Shown: in pieces, positions 37,187-46,076 of the stretch | Position numbering within the stretch: position 1 is the first letter of the stretch | Layout: every line of letters begins with the position of its first letter | Assembly (NCBI GenBank): GCA_023414875.1 | Contig: JAEZMV010000001.1 | Location: 124,001 to 188,000 of the forward strand | Direction: 5' to 3' | Length of the DNA stretch: 64,000 nt | Source of the DNA: Bacillota bacterium | GTDB lineage: Bacteria > Bacillota > Clostridia > Lachnospirales > Lachnospiraceae | Notes under the pieces: generated by a model | What the model saw: only the letters and a program-made list of their open reading frames with translations | Databases searched by the model: none | What the model was told of the DNA's origin: nothing | Made by a program: the position numbers and the translations under genes

Positions 37187-37286
37187 AAATTTGCCACCTT
37201 TTCTTATTATTATAAAGAATAATTCAATTCTTTATTTATTATATGAAAAAAATGTCTAATTGTGTCATATATGGGATTAGCTCATT

Positions 37287-37320
37287 TTATTCAATAGGAC
37301 GAAATTTCCTATTGAATAAA
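37287..37320. repeat. Short palindrome TTATTCAATAGG...CCTATTGAATAA
   Basis: A hairpin with 12-bp arms around a 9-base loop lies between the chemoreceptor terminator and the oxidase promoter. The left-arm motif TTCAATAGG(A/T)CG also occurs near 6006 and 33384. Confidence 0.6.
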
Positions 37321-37323
37321 AAA

Positions 37324-37347
37324 GAGTTATGACCTTAGTCATAACTC
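37324..37347 (-). terminator. Terminator after the CZB chemoreceptor gene
   Basis: GAGTTATGAC pairs with GTCATAACTC over a 4-base loop and is followed on the minus strand by TTTTTT. Confidence 0.88.
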
Positions 37348-37365
37348 CTATATGTACTGTAGCAA

Positions 37366-38835
37366 TTATCCAATTAATTGAACTCCATTATTGGATTGCA
37401 CATCTACTTCCTTTTCAATTTTATCCAGTAACTCAAATATGCTCTTGGATAGCTTTTGTGCTTCACCATAATAGTTTAGGGCTTCGGATTTCTGTGAATT
37501 CTTTATGGAATCGATTACCTTATGACCACAGACATGGAACTGATTATGTACCTCTTCAATCGCCTCCCAATCCTTTTTAATGGAAGGGTGCTTCACTGAA
37601 ATCGTGTGATAGAAATGTCCAAAAGCACACTTAGTACTGTTTATCTGAAGTGGATATAGCTTCCCTTCTTCTACAATCGTCCTTAAAGTCTCCATCCAGT
37701 TCCCATGGGCTGTTCTGGCATTCTTTATATTAGTCTTAAATTCTTCATTGGTAATATTATGCGCACCGCCGCTTAAGGAAGCAAATAAATTCTTTGTAAT
37801 TTCAGATAAGCGATCATCCATCTTCGTGATTTGACTTGCCAGCTCCGAGCTTTTCTCTGAATCATTAAAAATCTTCTGCGTCATAAAATTAAGCTTTTCC
37901 GCATCCTCGCTGGAGGTTTCCATAGCAATATTAATTTCATTCGTAGAGGTTTTAATATGCGACATTGTTGTATTCACATTGCGAACGTCATCAATTGTCC
38001 TATTCAGTAATTCCATATTACTTTGCATGGTTGCATATACATCATCAATTTTACTGCTCATTTCTTTGGAGGATTCAATCGTATTCACCATACTTTGTCT
38101 TCCATTAACCGCCGCGTCATTGATCTGAGATATGAATGCACTCATACCCACTAAGCTTTTTGTGGTATTGTCAGATAGCTTTCTTATTTCAGTAGCGACT
38201 ACAGCAAAGCCTTTCCCCTCTTCTCCGGCCCTTGCTGCTTCAATGGTTGCATTTAAGGATAATAAATTTGTCTGCTCTGCAATTACTCCAACCGTACTGA
38301 CAATCTCATTCACCTTATTGGCTAATTCAACCAGCTCATCAATCTTCGCACTCATAATGGTTGAATTCTCCATTACATTTTCTTTCAATTTATTAATCTC
38401 TGATAATTTAAGTATACTCTCATTATTTTTATCTATGAGTTTTTCAGAGGATTCCGCAAGCTTTTTCAGCGTATCAGAGGAATCATTTACCGCTTCCGAT
38501 ACTACATACATACTGGCCGTCGTTTCCTCTACAATCGCTAGGTTTGATTCACTTAGCTCTGCTATTTCTCTCGCAAAGTCCTTCAGATCATAGGAAATCT
38601 GAGACATGTTTACATCATAGCTGCTCATTTGGGTAACCAGACCAAGTAAATCCTTTGCAGAAATTGATATCATTTCTTCATTTTTAAAAAATCGGTCAAA
38701 TAAATCATATACTGTTTTGTGTAGATTATAATTGATTTCCGGTGGTGTAGTCACTACTCCCTGCATTTTGTTATTGACATAGTTAACGATACAACGGGCC
38801 TCTTCACAATCACCTCTTTGTTTCATAAAGAACAT
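37366..38835 (-). CDS. Soluble methyl-accepting chemotaxis protein with C-terminal CZB domain
   Basis: 489 aa with no TM helix. The N-terminal 80 residues contain two Cys (GDCEEARC). The signalling coiled coil has its hairpin tip at TNLLSLNATIEAARAGEEGK, followed by the core VATEIRKLSD. The C-terminal chemoreceptor zinc-binding domain spans about 385-470 with HGNW, CAFGHFYH, HPSIKKDW and HNQFH, giving the His/Cys zinc site. CZB receptors sense zinc or oxidants such as HOCl in the cytoplasm. GGAGG lies 7 bases before the start. Its neighbour on the same strand is the multicopper oxidase gene, a loose metal/redox link. Confidence 0.9.
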   Translation of the reverse strand: MFFMKQRGDCEEARCIVNYVNNKMQGVVTTPPEINYNLHKTVYDLFDRFFKNEEMISISAKDLLGLVTQMSSYDVNMSQISYDLKDFAREIAELSESNLAIVEETTASMYVVSEAVNDSSDTLKKLAESSEKLIDKNNESILKLSEINKLKENVMENSTIMSAKIDELVELANKVNEIVSTVGVIAEQTNLLSLNATIEAARAGEEGKGFAVVATEIRKLSDNTTKSLVGMSAFISQINDAAVNGRQSMVNTIESSKEMSSKIDDVYATMQSNMELLNRTIDDVRNVNTTMSHIKTSTNEINIAMETSSEDAEKLNFMTQKIFNDSEKSSELASQITKMDDRLSEITKNLFASLSGGAHNITNEEFKTNIKNARTAHGNWMETLRTIVEEGKLYPLQINSTKCAFGHFYHTISVKHPSIKKDWEAIEEVHNQFHVCGHKVIDSIKNSQKSEALNYYGEAQKLSKSIFELLDKIEKEVDVQSNNGVQLIG

Positions 38836-38992
38836 AAAAATCCTCCAATCTTAAGTAAAATATAATGTAATAATTTAAATATAAAGTTAGCCTACTTATA
38901 ATCTTCAGAACTACTAATACAATTAATATTACTACAAAAACAGGAATAATTCTACCCTTATTACAAGATAATGTATCAAAGTTTTAACAATA

Positions 38993-39008
38993 AGGGTATG
39001 CATACCCT
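38993..39008. promoter_or_regulatory. 16-bp palindrome upstream of the CZB chemoreceptor gene
   Basis: AGGGTATG followed by CATACCCT, with a further TACCCTTA 40 bases away. It is in the 250-base leader of the chemoreceptor gene. A nearby hairpin GAGTCTGC/GCAGACTC is at 39031-39049. Role unknown. Confidence 0.35.
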
Positions 39009-39077
39009 AAATATAGCATGACGGAACAAAGAGTCTGCAAAGCAGACTCTCCGCGCCGAACGCGTTTGAATAAAAAA

Positions 39078-39096
39078 GCCGCCAAATATTGGCGGC
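39078..39096 (-). terminator. Terminator at the end of the nucleoside operon
   Basis: GCCGCCA pairs with TGGCGGC and is followed on the minus strand by TTTTTTATTC, about 50 bases after the deoC stop. Confidence 0.9.
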
Positions 39097-39148
39097 ATGG
39101 TTGGAGCTACAGAACTTTCTGCTTACTTCCTATTGGATTATGTAGATG

Positions 39149-39799
39149 TTATCGGTTTCCTTCGATAATTACCACTCCATTGCTGGTCCCTATACGGTCT
39201 GCTCCGGCATTAATAAAAGATATGGCATCTTCATAGGTACGAATTCCGCCGCTAGCCTTTATGTTAGCCTTATCCTTTATTGTTCTTTTCATTAAACTGA
39301 TCGCCTCAATTGTAGCACCTCCAGTGCTAAAACCTGTTGATGTTTTTACATAGTCTGCCCCTGCATCCACGCATATTTCGCATACCTTTACTATTTCATC
39401 CTCACTCAACAAACAGCTCTCAATAATCACCTTTACAATAGCTTTACCCCTAGCTGCCGTAATAACGGACTGAATATCATTCCTAACGACATCATAATCC
39501 TTATCCTTAAGAGCACCAATGTTTATTACCATGTCTATCTCATCAGCACCATCTCGAATGGCATCCTCAGTCTCAAATACTTTTGTGGCAGTTGTACAGG
39601 CTCCTAAAGGGAACCCTACAACGCTGGCTACTTTTACCTTCGTCCCCTTTAATTGCTGTGCCACCAACCCGACGTAATATGAATTTACTACTACAGCGGC
39701 AAATTCATGTTCCTTAGCCTCATTACATAATTTGATTACCTGTTCCTTGCTTAAATCCTGTTTTAATCCCGTGTGATCAATGTATTTTGAAAGCTTCAT
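39149..39799 (-). CDS. deoC: Deoxyribose-phosphate aldolase
   Basis: About 216 aa. It splits 2-deoxyribose-5-phosphate to glyceraldehyde-3-phosphate and acetaldehyde. The TIM-barrel motifs include YIDHTGLK, VASVVGFPLGA, the acidic DEIDMVIN, VKVIIES, and the Schiff-base Lys in DYVKTSTGFS. The start three codons inside the longest frame fits the RBS AGAGG at about 10 bases. It is the last gene of the nucleoside locus, so it finishes deoxynucleoside breakdown begun by the phosphorylases and DeoB. Confidence 0.95.
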   Translation of the reverse strand: MKLSKYIDHTGLKQDLSKEQVIKLCNEAKEHEFAAVVVNSYYVGLVAQQLKGTKVKVASVVGFPLGACTTATKVFETEDAIRDGADEIDMVINIGALKDKDYDVVRNDIQSVITAARGKAIVKVIIESCLLSEDEIVKVCEICVDAGADYVKTSTGFSTGGATIEAISLMKRTIKDKANIKASGGIRTYEDAISFINAGADRIGTSNGVVIIEGNR

Positions 39800-39868
39800 A
39801 CGAAACATTACCTCTTTCTTTATTCTATTCTACTAGGTAAATGCGAACCTATTATTTAGCTTAATTTT

Positions 39869-39955
39869 ATGTACAGTATATACAAATTCCTCCACCCCCA
39901 ACGTTTAAGTGTTTTAACACTTTAACTCTGCTACGGAATTGTATATACTGTACAT
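39869..39955. repeat. Long inverted repeat between deoB and deoC
   Basis: ATGTACAGTATATAC and GTATATACTGTACAT arms extend to AAATTCC and GGAATT, giving a stem of about 21 bp with one bulged A. The 44-base loop holds its own hairpin, AAGTGTTTTAACACTT. It lies in the 200-base gap in front of deoC, on the transcript. It could be an RNA regulatory structure or a small mobile palindrome. No known riboswitch consensus was recognised. Confidence 0.7.
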
Positions 39956-40003
39956 GAAATAGACTTAATTAATATATTGCACAATTATCTATATTAGCTT
40001 TTA

Positions 40004-41176
40004 TCATATAATATCCTGCAGGAATGAAGTTCCCGACACTTCTTGTGGTATGCCAAAGTAATCTAAAACTGTTGCCGCTATATCTGCAAAGGTATTCCTG
40101 GTTCCTAAATTATTGTTAGGCTTCACTCTGCTGCCACAAATTACAAGTGGAATATACTCTCTGGAATGATCGGTTGAGGCTGTAGATGGATCACAGCCAT
40201 GATCTGCCGTTACCATTAAGATATCCTCCTCTCGTATTCCAGCAAGAATTCTTGGCAACTGTTCGTCAAAATATGAAAGAGCTTTAGCATAACCATCCAC
40301 ATCATTGCGGTGTCCATATTCCATATCAAAATCAACCAGATTCAGAAAGCAGAGTCCACTAAAATCTCTTGTCATGTGCTCAATCAGTTTATCTATTCCA
40401 TCCTCATTGTTCCTGGTCCGAACCGATTCTGTAATTCCTTTTCCGGCATATATATCATTAATCTTACCTATTGCAAGAACATCAAGACCCGATTCCTTCA
40501 TTTGGTCCAGCATTGTTATAGAAGGCTTCAACGCATAATCATGGCGGTTTGAGGTACGCACCAAATCCGGATACTCTCCTACAAATGGTCTGGCTATTAC
40601 CCTTCCAACACCATGCTCTCCACTAAGCATTACCCTTGCAATCTCACAATATTGATAAAGCTGTGGAATTGGTATAATATCTTCGTGGGCTGCAATCTGG
40701 AATACACTGTCCGCTGAAGTATAAACGATTAATGCTCCGGTTTTCATATGTTCCTCACCAAAGTCCCGTATTACATCCGTGCCGGAATAAGGCAGGTTGC
40801 AGATAACCCTACGCCCGGTTCTAGCTTCGAAGGCTATAATAATTTCATCAGGAAATCCATAGGGATATGTAGGGAACGGCTTTTCCGATATAATACCGGC
40901 TATTTCCCAATGTCCCACCGTGGTGTCCTTTCCCATGGAGCTTTCAGCTAACCTTGCCACACTGCCTTCAAATGATTTACCCTCTGTCAATTCCTGAAAT
41001 TTATCTTTCACTCCATCAATATGAAACAGACCTAAACGATTCATATTCGGCATATTGAAATACTGACTTTTTGATGCAGCATATAGAGTATGGCTTCCCT
41101 CATCCCCATATAGATGTGCATCAGGAAGCTCACCAATGCCAACGCTGTCAAGCACAACCAGGAAAACTCTCTTCAT
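40004..41176 (-). CDS. deoB: Phosphopentomutase
   Basis: 390 aa. It interconverts (deoxy)ribose-1-phosphate and -5-phosphate and needs manganese. It shows the alkaline-phosphatase-like core: LDSVGIGELPDAHLYGDEGS, KDTTVGHWE with the phospho-Thr, GDKFP-like central cap, and the metal site TADHGCDPST followed by DHSREYIP. The length is standard. It sits between the phosphorylases and deoC and links their product to the aldolase. Confidence 0.96.
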   Translation of the reverse strand: MKRVFLVVLDSVGIGELPDAHLYGDEGSHTLYAASKSQYFNMPNMNRLGLFHIDGVKDKFQELTEGKSFEGSVARLAESSMGKDTTVGHWEIAGIISEKPFPTYPYGFPDEIIIAFEARTGRRVICNLPYSGTDVIRDFGEEHMKTGALIVYTSADSVFQIAAHEDIIPIPQLYQYCEIARVMLSGEHGVGRVIARPFVGEYPDLVRTSNRHDYALKPSITMLDQMKESGLDVLAIGKINDIYAGKGITESVRTRNNEDGIDKLIEHMTRDFSGLCFLNLVDFDMEYGHRNDVDGYAKALSYFDEQLPRILAGIREEDILMVTADHGCDPSTASTDHSREYIPLVICGSRVKPNNNLGTRNTFADIAATVLDYFGIPQEVSGTSFLQDII

Positions 41177-41208
41177 ATACGCATTCCTTTCTCATAATAA
41201 ACTGCCGC

Positions 41209-41961
41209 TTAATCCATTAGCTGCAAAGCCTTGATAGCAATTTTTGTGCATTGCTTTAATCTATCATCCAATTCTTCATCATTTAGCTTACTTTTGTCCA
41301 TATAATTTTCAGATGCAACATATAAGCTCGCAACAGACATCTCCCGTAGCAATGTAGCTATGGTTAGTAATGCAGATGTCTCGCTATCGATAATATCGAT
41401 TTTCAGATCACTCCAATAAGCGATCTTATCTCTTGTTGTACTGTTTTCTTTGTATACGGCATCATGGGAACGGAACATTCCTACAACCGGTTTTTCTTTA
41501 TACTCCTTAGCTGCTCGAACAAGCGCATTGATCGCTCCTATATCAGCCACCGCAGGATACTGGTAATTAATATACTCCAGGGTTGCCCCTTCTCCACGAA
41601 CTGCACTTGAGCTAATAAATAGTGTACCGGGTTTAACCTTAGGTTGTATCGCTGCGCCCGTCCCAATCTTTATAATATTCTTGACTCCAAGATGCTTTAG
41701 CTCCTCCACGGTGATTGCCATTGGCATACATCCCATACCCGAGGACATAACAGTAATTGGGGTACCATCCATTTCACCGGTATAGGTTAAGTATTCACGC
41801 CACATGCCCTTATACTCCGCCTTATCAAGCAGATTGGCCGCTGCCTTAACATCGTCAGGGGTCTGTACAAGCAATACATTTTTAACCACATCATTTTCAT
41901 CAATTCCTAAATGATGCATCTTTCCATCCATATGGGTTAATTTAAGACTTTTATATTTCAT
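41209..41961 (-). CDS. Nucleoside phosphorylase, NP-I family (paralogue 1)
   Basis: 250 aa. It cleaves a nucleoside with phosphate to base plus ribose-1-phosphate. NP-I features: phosphate/base region IKIGTGAAIQPKVKPGTL, VRGEGATLEY, PAVADI, and the ribose-binding region IIDSETSALLT, where uridine phosphorylases have EMES. GGAG lies 6 bases before the ATG and overlaps the end of the preceding gene, so translation is coupled. Specificity, uridine-like or purine, cannot be set from sequence. It is the most diverged in the ribose motif. Confidence 0.88.
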   Translation of the reverse strand: MKYKSLKLTHMDGKMHHLGIDENDVVKNVLLVQTPDDVKAAANLLDKAEYKGMWREYLTYTGEMDGTPITVMSSGMGCMPMAITVEELKHLGVKNIIKIGTGAAIQPKVKPGTLFISSSAVRGEGATLEYINYQYPAVADIGAINALVRAAKEYKEKPVVGMFRSHDAVYKENSTTRDKIAYWSDLKIDIIDSETSALLTIATLLREMSVASLYVASENYMDKSKLNDEELDDRLKQCTKIAIKALQLMD

Positions 41962-41962
41962 G

Positions 41963-42784
41963 CTACTCCTTTTCTTCCTCTAAAGCATTTAGCTTCTGCA
42001 TGGCTCTAATCGCAATCTTAGCGCAAAGCTCAATCCTCTGTGCAAAATATTTCTCATCCAGAAGAGCCGGATAAATCTTAGACATTTCGTCGTCTTCCCT
42101 CGCAGGTTTATCACACATAGGTCCTAAATTTACGCAGATTGTTCCTGTACGAATTCCAAATAGTTTACCAAGTATACATAGAATTGAAGTCTCATTTTCT
42201 ATTAACTTTACATTTGCATCAATCCAAGGCTGCATTCTTTCCAGTAGTCCCTCGTGCGCACATTTTGTTTCCATGTAAAAAGAATCATGCGCACGGTAAA
42301 GTCCCACTACCGGTTCCTCATTAAATTCCTTACAAGCTTCAATGAGAGCATTCACTACCTGATAGTCTGCTGCAGCAGGATATTCGATGGGTGCATATTC
42401 CATGGAGGTCCCCTCACCGCGTACGGCACCGGTAGCAATCACTAAGGTCCCCGGTGGAATATCTGTCTGTACTCCTGCTCCTGTTCCGACTCTGATCGCA
42501 TTTTTTACACCAAGCAGCTTCAATTCTTCCATCGCAACCGAAATACACATTCCACCCATTCCGGTTGACATAACAGATAAAGGCGTGTCACCACTTGTTC
42601 CGGTATAGGTTGAACAGGTTTTATTTAATCCTATATAATTTGCCTGATCAAAAAGCTCGGATATGGTCTTACTTCTACCTACATCTCCGGGAAGAAGTAT
42701 GTTTTTGGCAACATCTCCTTCCTTTAGACCGGTATAAAAGTATCTACCATCCTTGGTACGCAATATATTTACATTCTCATTCAT
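41963..42784 (-). CDS. Nucleoside phosphorylase, NP-I family (paralogue 2)
   Basis: 273 aa. The core matches the other paralogues: LLPGDVGRSKTI near the N-terminus, IRVGTGAGVQTDIPPGTL, VRGEGTSMEY and ribose motif LIENETSILC. A C-terminal extension around CDKPAREDDEMSKIYPA resembles the loop in paralogue 5. Its neighbour downstream starts one base after this stop. It probably works on an imported nucleoside class different from paralogue 1. Confidence 0.88.
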   Translation of the reverse strand: MNENVNILRTKDGRYFYTGLKEGDVAKNILLPGDVGRSKTISELFDQANYIGLNKTCSTYTGTSGDTPLSVMSTGMGGMCISVAMEELKLLGVKNAIRVGTGAGVQTDIPPGTLVIATGAVRGEGTSMEYAPIEYPAAADYQVVNALIEACKEFNEEPVVGLYRAHDSFYMETKCAHEGLLERMQPWIDANVKLIENETSILCILGKLFGIRTGTICVNLGPMCDKPAREDDEMSKIYPALLDEKYFAQRIELCAKIAIRAMQKLNALEEEKE

Positions 42785-42821
42785 CTTCTTTTGCCTTCCT
42801 CTATTAATTTTACATCCGGAC

Positions 42822-43793
42822 TCAAGCCTTTAGCGTCTCTTCAAGGATATCCAGAAATTTGGCCTTATCCACCTCATATGCCACATAAGTCTGATGATTG
42901 ACCTTAACATAGGAACGGTTATCTACCACCAGCTGCCCGTCAGAAAAGCCTCCGCTAAAATCTACATCACAGTTTCTATGCCTGATATCCGTGATAACAG
43001 AAGGCTCAATCACTGCGCAGACAGCAACCGCATCATGCACCGATACCTCTTCCTTCTCTGTGATGCCAAGCATAGTACAATTATCAATATATTCGTCAAG
43101 TATATCTGCCATGAATGCACCGGTTCTAGAAAGCTTACGAAGCCTTTGCGCATCCGTCTTTGTCAATAAAACCGTTTCAGTTGCATCAAGAGTAAGCAGC
43201 CGTATCTTACATCCGCTTTGCAGAACAATCTGTGCGGCCTCAGGATCATCGTAGAAATTAGCCTCTGCTACCGGTGTCCGATTGCCATGTCTGTCTCCTC
43301 CGCCCATAATGACGATTTCTTCAATATTCGCGGTAATGGAGGGATCCATCCTAAGTGCCATTCCGATATTAGTAAGAGGTCCAACCGCCACAATTGTGAT
43401 CTTTTCCCTTGCTTCCTTTAGCATCTCAATGATATAGGAACAGGCATGCTTTCTTTCCGGAAGTATGGTAGCTTGTGGCAGCTTGATATACTTGGGATGT
43501 ATGGTTATTACCTTATCTCCCACAGTTTTTTGTGTAACCTGCCTTCTGACATTCATTAGCCTCCCAGGGGAGAGAAACTGAACCATTGGCTCAGGACATC
43601 CAGCATATACAGGGATGGGTTTTTCTAGAAATTCTACAACTCGTAAAGTATTCTCTAACGTATATTCTAGTGGTTGATTCCCATGAACAACGGTGATACC
43701 AAGTATGTCTATCTCAGGGGATTTTGCTGCCATTGCAATCGCTATAGAATCATCCATTCCTGTATCTACATCTAAGATTATTTTTTTACTCAT
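42822..43793 (-). CDS. Nucleoside hydrolase (IUNH family)
   Basis: About 323 aa. It hydrolyses nucleosides to base and ribose. The Ca-binding motif DVDTGMDDS opens the protein; VVHGNQPLEYT, VAVGPLTNIGMAL, IVIMGGGD and the C-terminal VSVHDAVAVC carry the rest of the active site. The start with AGGAG 5 bases upstream lies 5 codons after an ATG inside the leader. With five phosphorylases alongside, it gives a phosphate-independent route. Confidence 0.92.
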   Translation of the reverse strand: MSKKIILDVDTGMDDSIAIAMAAKSPEIDILGITVVHGNQPLEYTLENTLRVVEFLEKPIPVYAGCPEPMVQFLSPGRLMNVRRQVTQKTVGDKVITIHPKYIKLPQATILPERKHACSYIIEMLKEAREKITIVAVGPLTNIGMALRMDPSITANIEEIVIMGGGDRHGNRTPVAEANFYDDPEAAQIVLQSGCKIRLLTLDATETVLLTKTDAQRLRKLSRTGAFMADILDEYIDNCTMLGITEKEEVSVHDAVAVCAVIEPSVITDIRHRNCDVDFSGGFSDGQLVVDNRSYVKVNHQTYVAYEVDKAKFLDILEETLKA

Positions 43794-43815
43794 GATTGCT
43801 CCTATCATTTTATAA

Positions 43816-45138
43816 TTAAATATTTTCTATTCGTTTTTCGAAATGATTAAGATGTTCTTCACACTTATTGATAATCGTATCGATATCCTGATTGACAAAC
43901 TCGCCCTTTCTAAGAACCATTTTTCCTGCAAGAAAAACAGTATCCACGGAATAACCCGTACCTGCATAGATTAGATTCCCAACTCTTCTATGTCTGTTTG
44001 TCAGGGAAATATCATGCATATTTACCAGGATAAGGTCTGCCAAATTTCCGGGCTTGATTTCTCCAAGATCATCATATCCAAGTGCCTTTGCACCATTAAT
44101 AGTCATCATCCTCAAACATTGATCCGCCGGCATTGCTTTTGGATTCAAGGTAACTGCTTTTTGAAGGTAGGAGCCTGCTCTGGCTTCGCGGATTAAATCC
44201 CTTGTAGAGCTGCTTGCCTCGCCGTCACAGCCCATTGTGACATTAATACCTCTCTCCAGCATCTGGTATATCTTCGGTATACCGTCACTAATCTTCATAT
44301 TGGTATTTGGGCAGTGAACAGGATTGGCACCTGTCTCCTTAATCAGATCCAGCTCATAATCCTCCAGCCATATACTATGGGCAAGTAAGGTGTTTTTATC
44401 AAGAATTCCATTCCGATATAAGGCTTCAGCTTCTCCGCCAAACCCTGTCATATTTCTAACATCCTGGGTCTCCTTTTTACCTTCTGCTAGATGAGTATGG
44501 AAAATCAATCCTCTTTCGTTGGCAAATTTTTTGTGAGCTTGCATAAATTCCCCTGTACAAGCCGGCATTCCCGCCGGTGCCACACTGGTTCTAAACAGTC
44601 CTCCATTTTTCCCGTGATATTTTAAATATATCTCTTCCGACCGTCTTAAGGCTTCATCAATACTGAGTATCGGTGTTTTTTCATTTTCGGCGATATTTGT
44701 GGAACCAAATCCGAAGGTTACACGGATACCTGCATCCTTATATGCCTGTACGGTAGCGTCAAGATGCTCGTAACCCATCATTTCATTTATTGTAGTAGTT
44801 CCAAAACGTATGGACTGCAGACACCCAGCCAATATACTGTAATACCATTCGTCCTCCGTCATCAGGGATTCAGCGGTAAACATCCGGACCAGCCATTCAG
44901 TTATGTTATAATCATCCATCGGTCCCTTTAAAAATGTTTGCGCCATATGGGTATGAGCATCTACAAATGCCGGAAGACATAGCATTCCATTCGCCTCAAC
45001 TACCTGATAGCTGTTACAGGGTTCGATCCTGTCACTTATAGCTTCTATCTTATCTTCATTCAGCAATATATCCTTGCGATGTATTGACATATCGGAATAG
45101 TCAACATAATCACAGTTTCTTATCAGTGTTTTTAGCAT
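43816..45138 (-). CDS. Amidohydrolase of the SsnA/TrzN/MtaD type
   Basis: About 440 aa. A metal-dependent deaminase of the amidohydrolase superfamily. The metal site is VDAHTHMAQTFL, with HTHLAEG, LLAHSIWL, VHCPNTNMK and the Asp in MGCDGEAS. Relatives deaminate S-adenosylhomocysteine, methylthioadenosine, guanine or cytosine-type substrates. In this operon a nucleoside or base deaminase is the natural reading. AAGGAG 8 bases before the internal ATG decides the start, 6 codons inside the longest frame. Confidence 0.85.
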   Translation of the reverse strand: MLKTLIRNCDYVDYSDMSIHRKDILLNEDKIEAISDRIEPCNSYQVVEANGMLCLPAFVDAHTHMAQTFLKGPMDDYNITEWLVRMFTAESLMTEDEWYYSILAGCLQSIRFGTTTINEMMGYEHLDATVQAYKDAGIRVTFGFGSTNIAENEKTPILSIDEALRRSEEIYLKYHGKNGGLFRTSVAPAGMPACTGEFMQAHKKFANERGLIFHTHLAEGKKETQDVRNMTGFGGEAEALYRNGILDKNTLLAHSIWLEDYELDLIKETGANPVHCPNTNMKISDGIPKIYQMLERGINVTMGCDGEASSSTRDLIREARAGSYLQKAVTLNPKAMPADQCLRMMTINGAKALGYDDLGEIKPGNLADLILVNMHDISLTNRHRRVGNLIYAGTGYSVDTVFLAGKMVLRKGEFVNQDIDTIINKCEEHLNHFEKRIENI

Positions 45139-45176
45139 ATATGTTTCTCCTTCCAATTATAAGTGAATAAAAAAGT

Positions 45177-45971
45177 CTAGCTTTGCTTATCAAGTTCATC
45201 CAGTTTTTCGATTGCCCGAAGTGTAATCTTCGTCATAAGCTCAACCTTTTCCACATAATTCACACTATTCGATGTGCTCATTCCACCATGCCCATCATAC
45301 AAATTATTACCTGTCAGCAATATCGTTCCGGCTCTCATGCCTCCAAGAAGTGAGGATAATACAAACAAGGTGGAGGATTCATTCTCCACAACCTTAACAC
45401 CGGCATCCGTCCATAGCTTTATTCTGTTTTCCCAGCCCTCATGTGCACCGGGAGATTCCAGATAAAAGGCATCATGGCTACGAACCAGTCCTAAGATTGG
45501 CTCAACACCGTACTCTCTTGCACTATCCCTGAGCGCATTGACCATATCGATATCAGCAATCGCAGGATACTCCAAAGGAATATATTGCTGTGACGCACCA
45601 TCGCCACGGATTGCTCCGGTACAGATTACAAAGGATCCCTCCGGTATATCCTTCTGGAGACTTCCACAGGTTCCCATACGGATTAAATTCCTGCTTCCGA
45701 CATGCTTTAATTCCTCTACACAGATTGCCACTGAGGTTCCGCCCATACCGGTCGACATAACTGAAACATCTGAATTATTATATTTTCCGGTATATACAGG
45801 ATTGCCTCTGGAAACCTGCTTCAATTCACTCGTATCAAATAATTTGGAAACTATTTCACAACGTGCCGGGTCTCCGCATAGGATTACACTTTTTGCAATT
45901 TCTGTTTCATCCACACCAATATGCCACATTTTGCCGTTGTTATTTGTTAATTTTACTGAATTATAAATCAT
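45177..45971 (-). CDS. Nucleoside phosphorylase, NP-I family (paralogue 3)
   Basis: 264 aa. Motifs: VILCGDPARCEIVS, IRMGTCGSLQKDIPEGSF, IRGDGASQQYIPLEYPAIAD and ribose motif VVENESSTLF. The CGSLQ motif, instead of GTGA, is closer to classical PNP/uridine phosphorylase. Its start codon follows the duplicated leader at 45976-46026 that also precedes the transporter ATPase gene, suggesting shared post-transcriptional control. Confidence 0.9.
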   Translation of the reverse strand: MIYNSVKLTNNNGKMWHIGVDETEIAKSVILCGDPARCEIVSKLFDTSELKQVSRGNPVYTGKYNNSDVSVMSTGMGGTSVAICVEELKHVGSRNLIRMGTCGSLQKDIPEGSFVICTGAIRGDGASQQYIPLEYPAIADIDMVNALRDSAREYGVEPILGLVRSHDAFYLESPGAHEGWENRIKLWTDAGVKVVENESSTLFVLSSLLGGMRAGTILLTGNNLYDGHGGMSTSNSVNYVEKVELMTKITLRAIEKLDELDKQS

Positions 45972-45975
45972 ATAA

Positions 45976-46026
45976 ATCCTCCATTCTGCCGATACCTGCG
46001 AATTTGGGTGTCAGCACAAATTTGCC
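45976..46026 (-). promoter_or_regulatory. Duplicated leader element, copy 2 (before phosphorylase 3)
   Basis: On the minus strand: GGCAAATTTG, TGCTGACACC, CAAATTCGC, GGTATCGGCA, then the RBS GGAGGATT directly before the ATG. About 45 of 48 bases match copy 1 at 49622-49673. TGCTGACACC can pair with GGTATCGGCA, and GCAAATTTG with CAAATTCGC, giving competing stems or a pseudoknot next to the RBS. Confidence 0.7.
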
Positions 46027-46076
46027 ACCTTACTTTCTAAATATTATTTGATGTCATCCATTGATTGTAGGTAGTA

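Noticed and set aside
38132..38593. 153-codon plus-strand frame
   Set aside because: It is the antisense of the chemoreceptor coiled-coil region; low-complexity Ser-rich translation is typical of such shadows.
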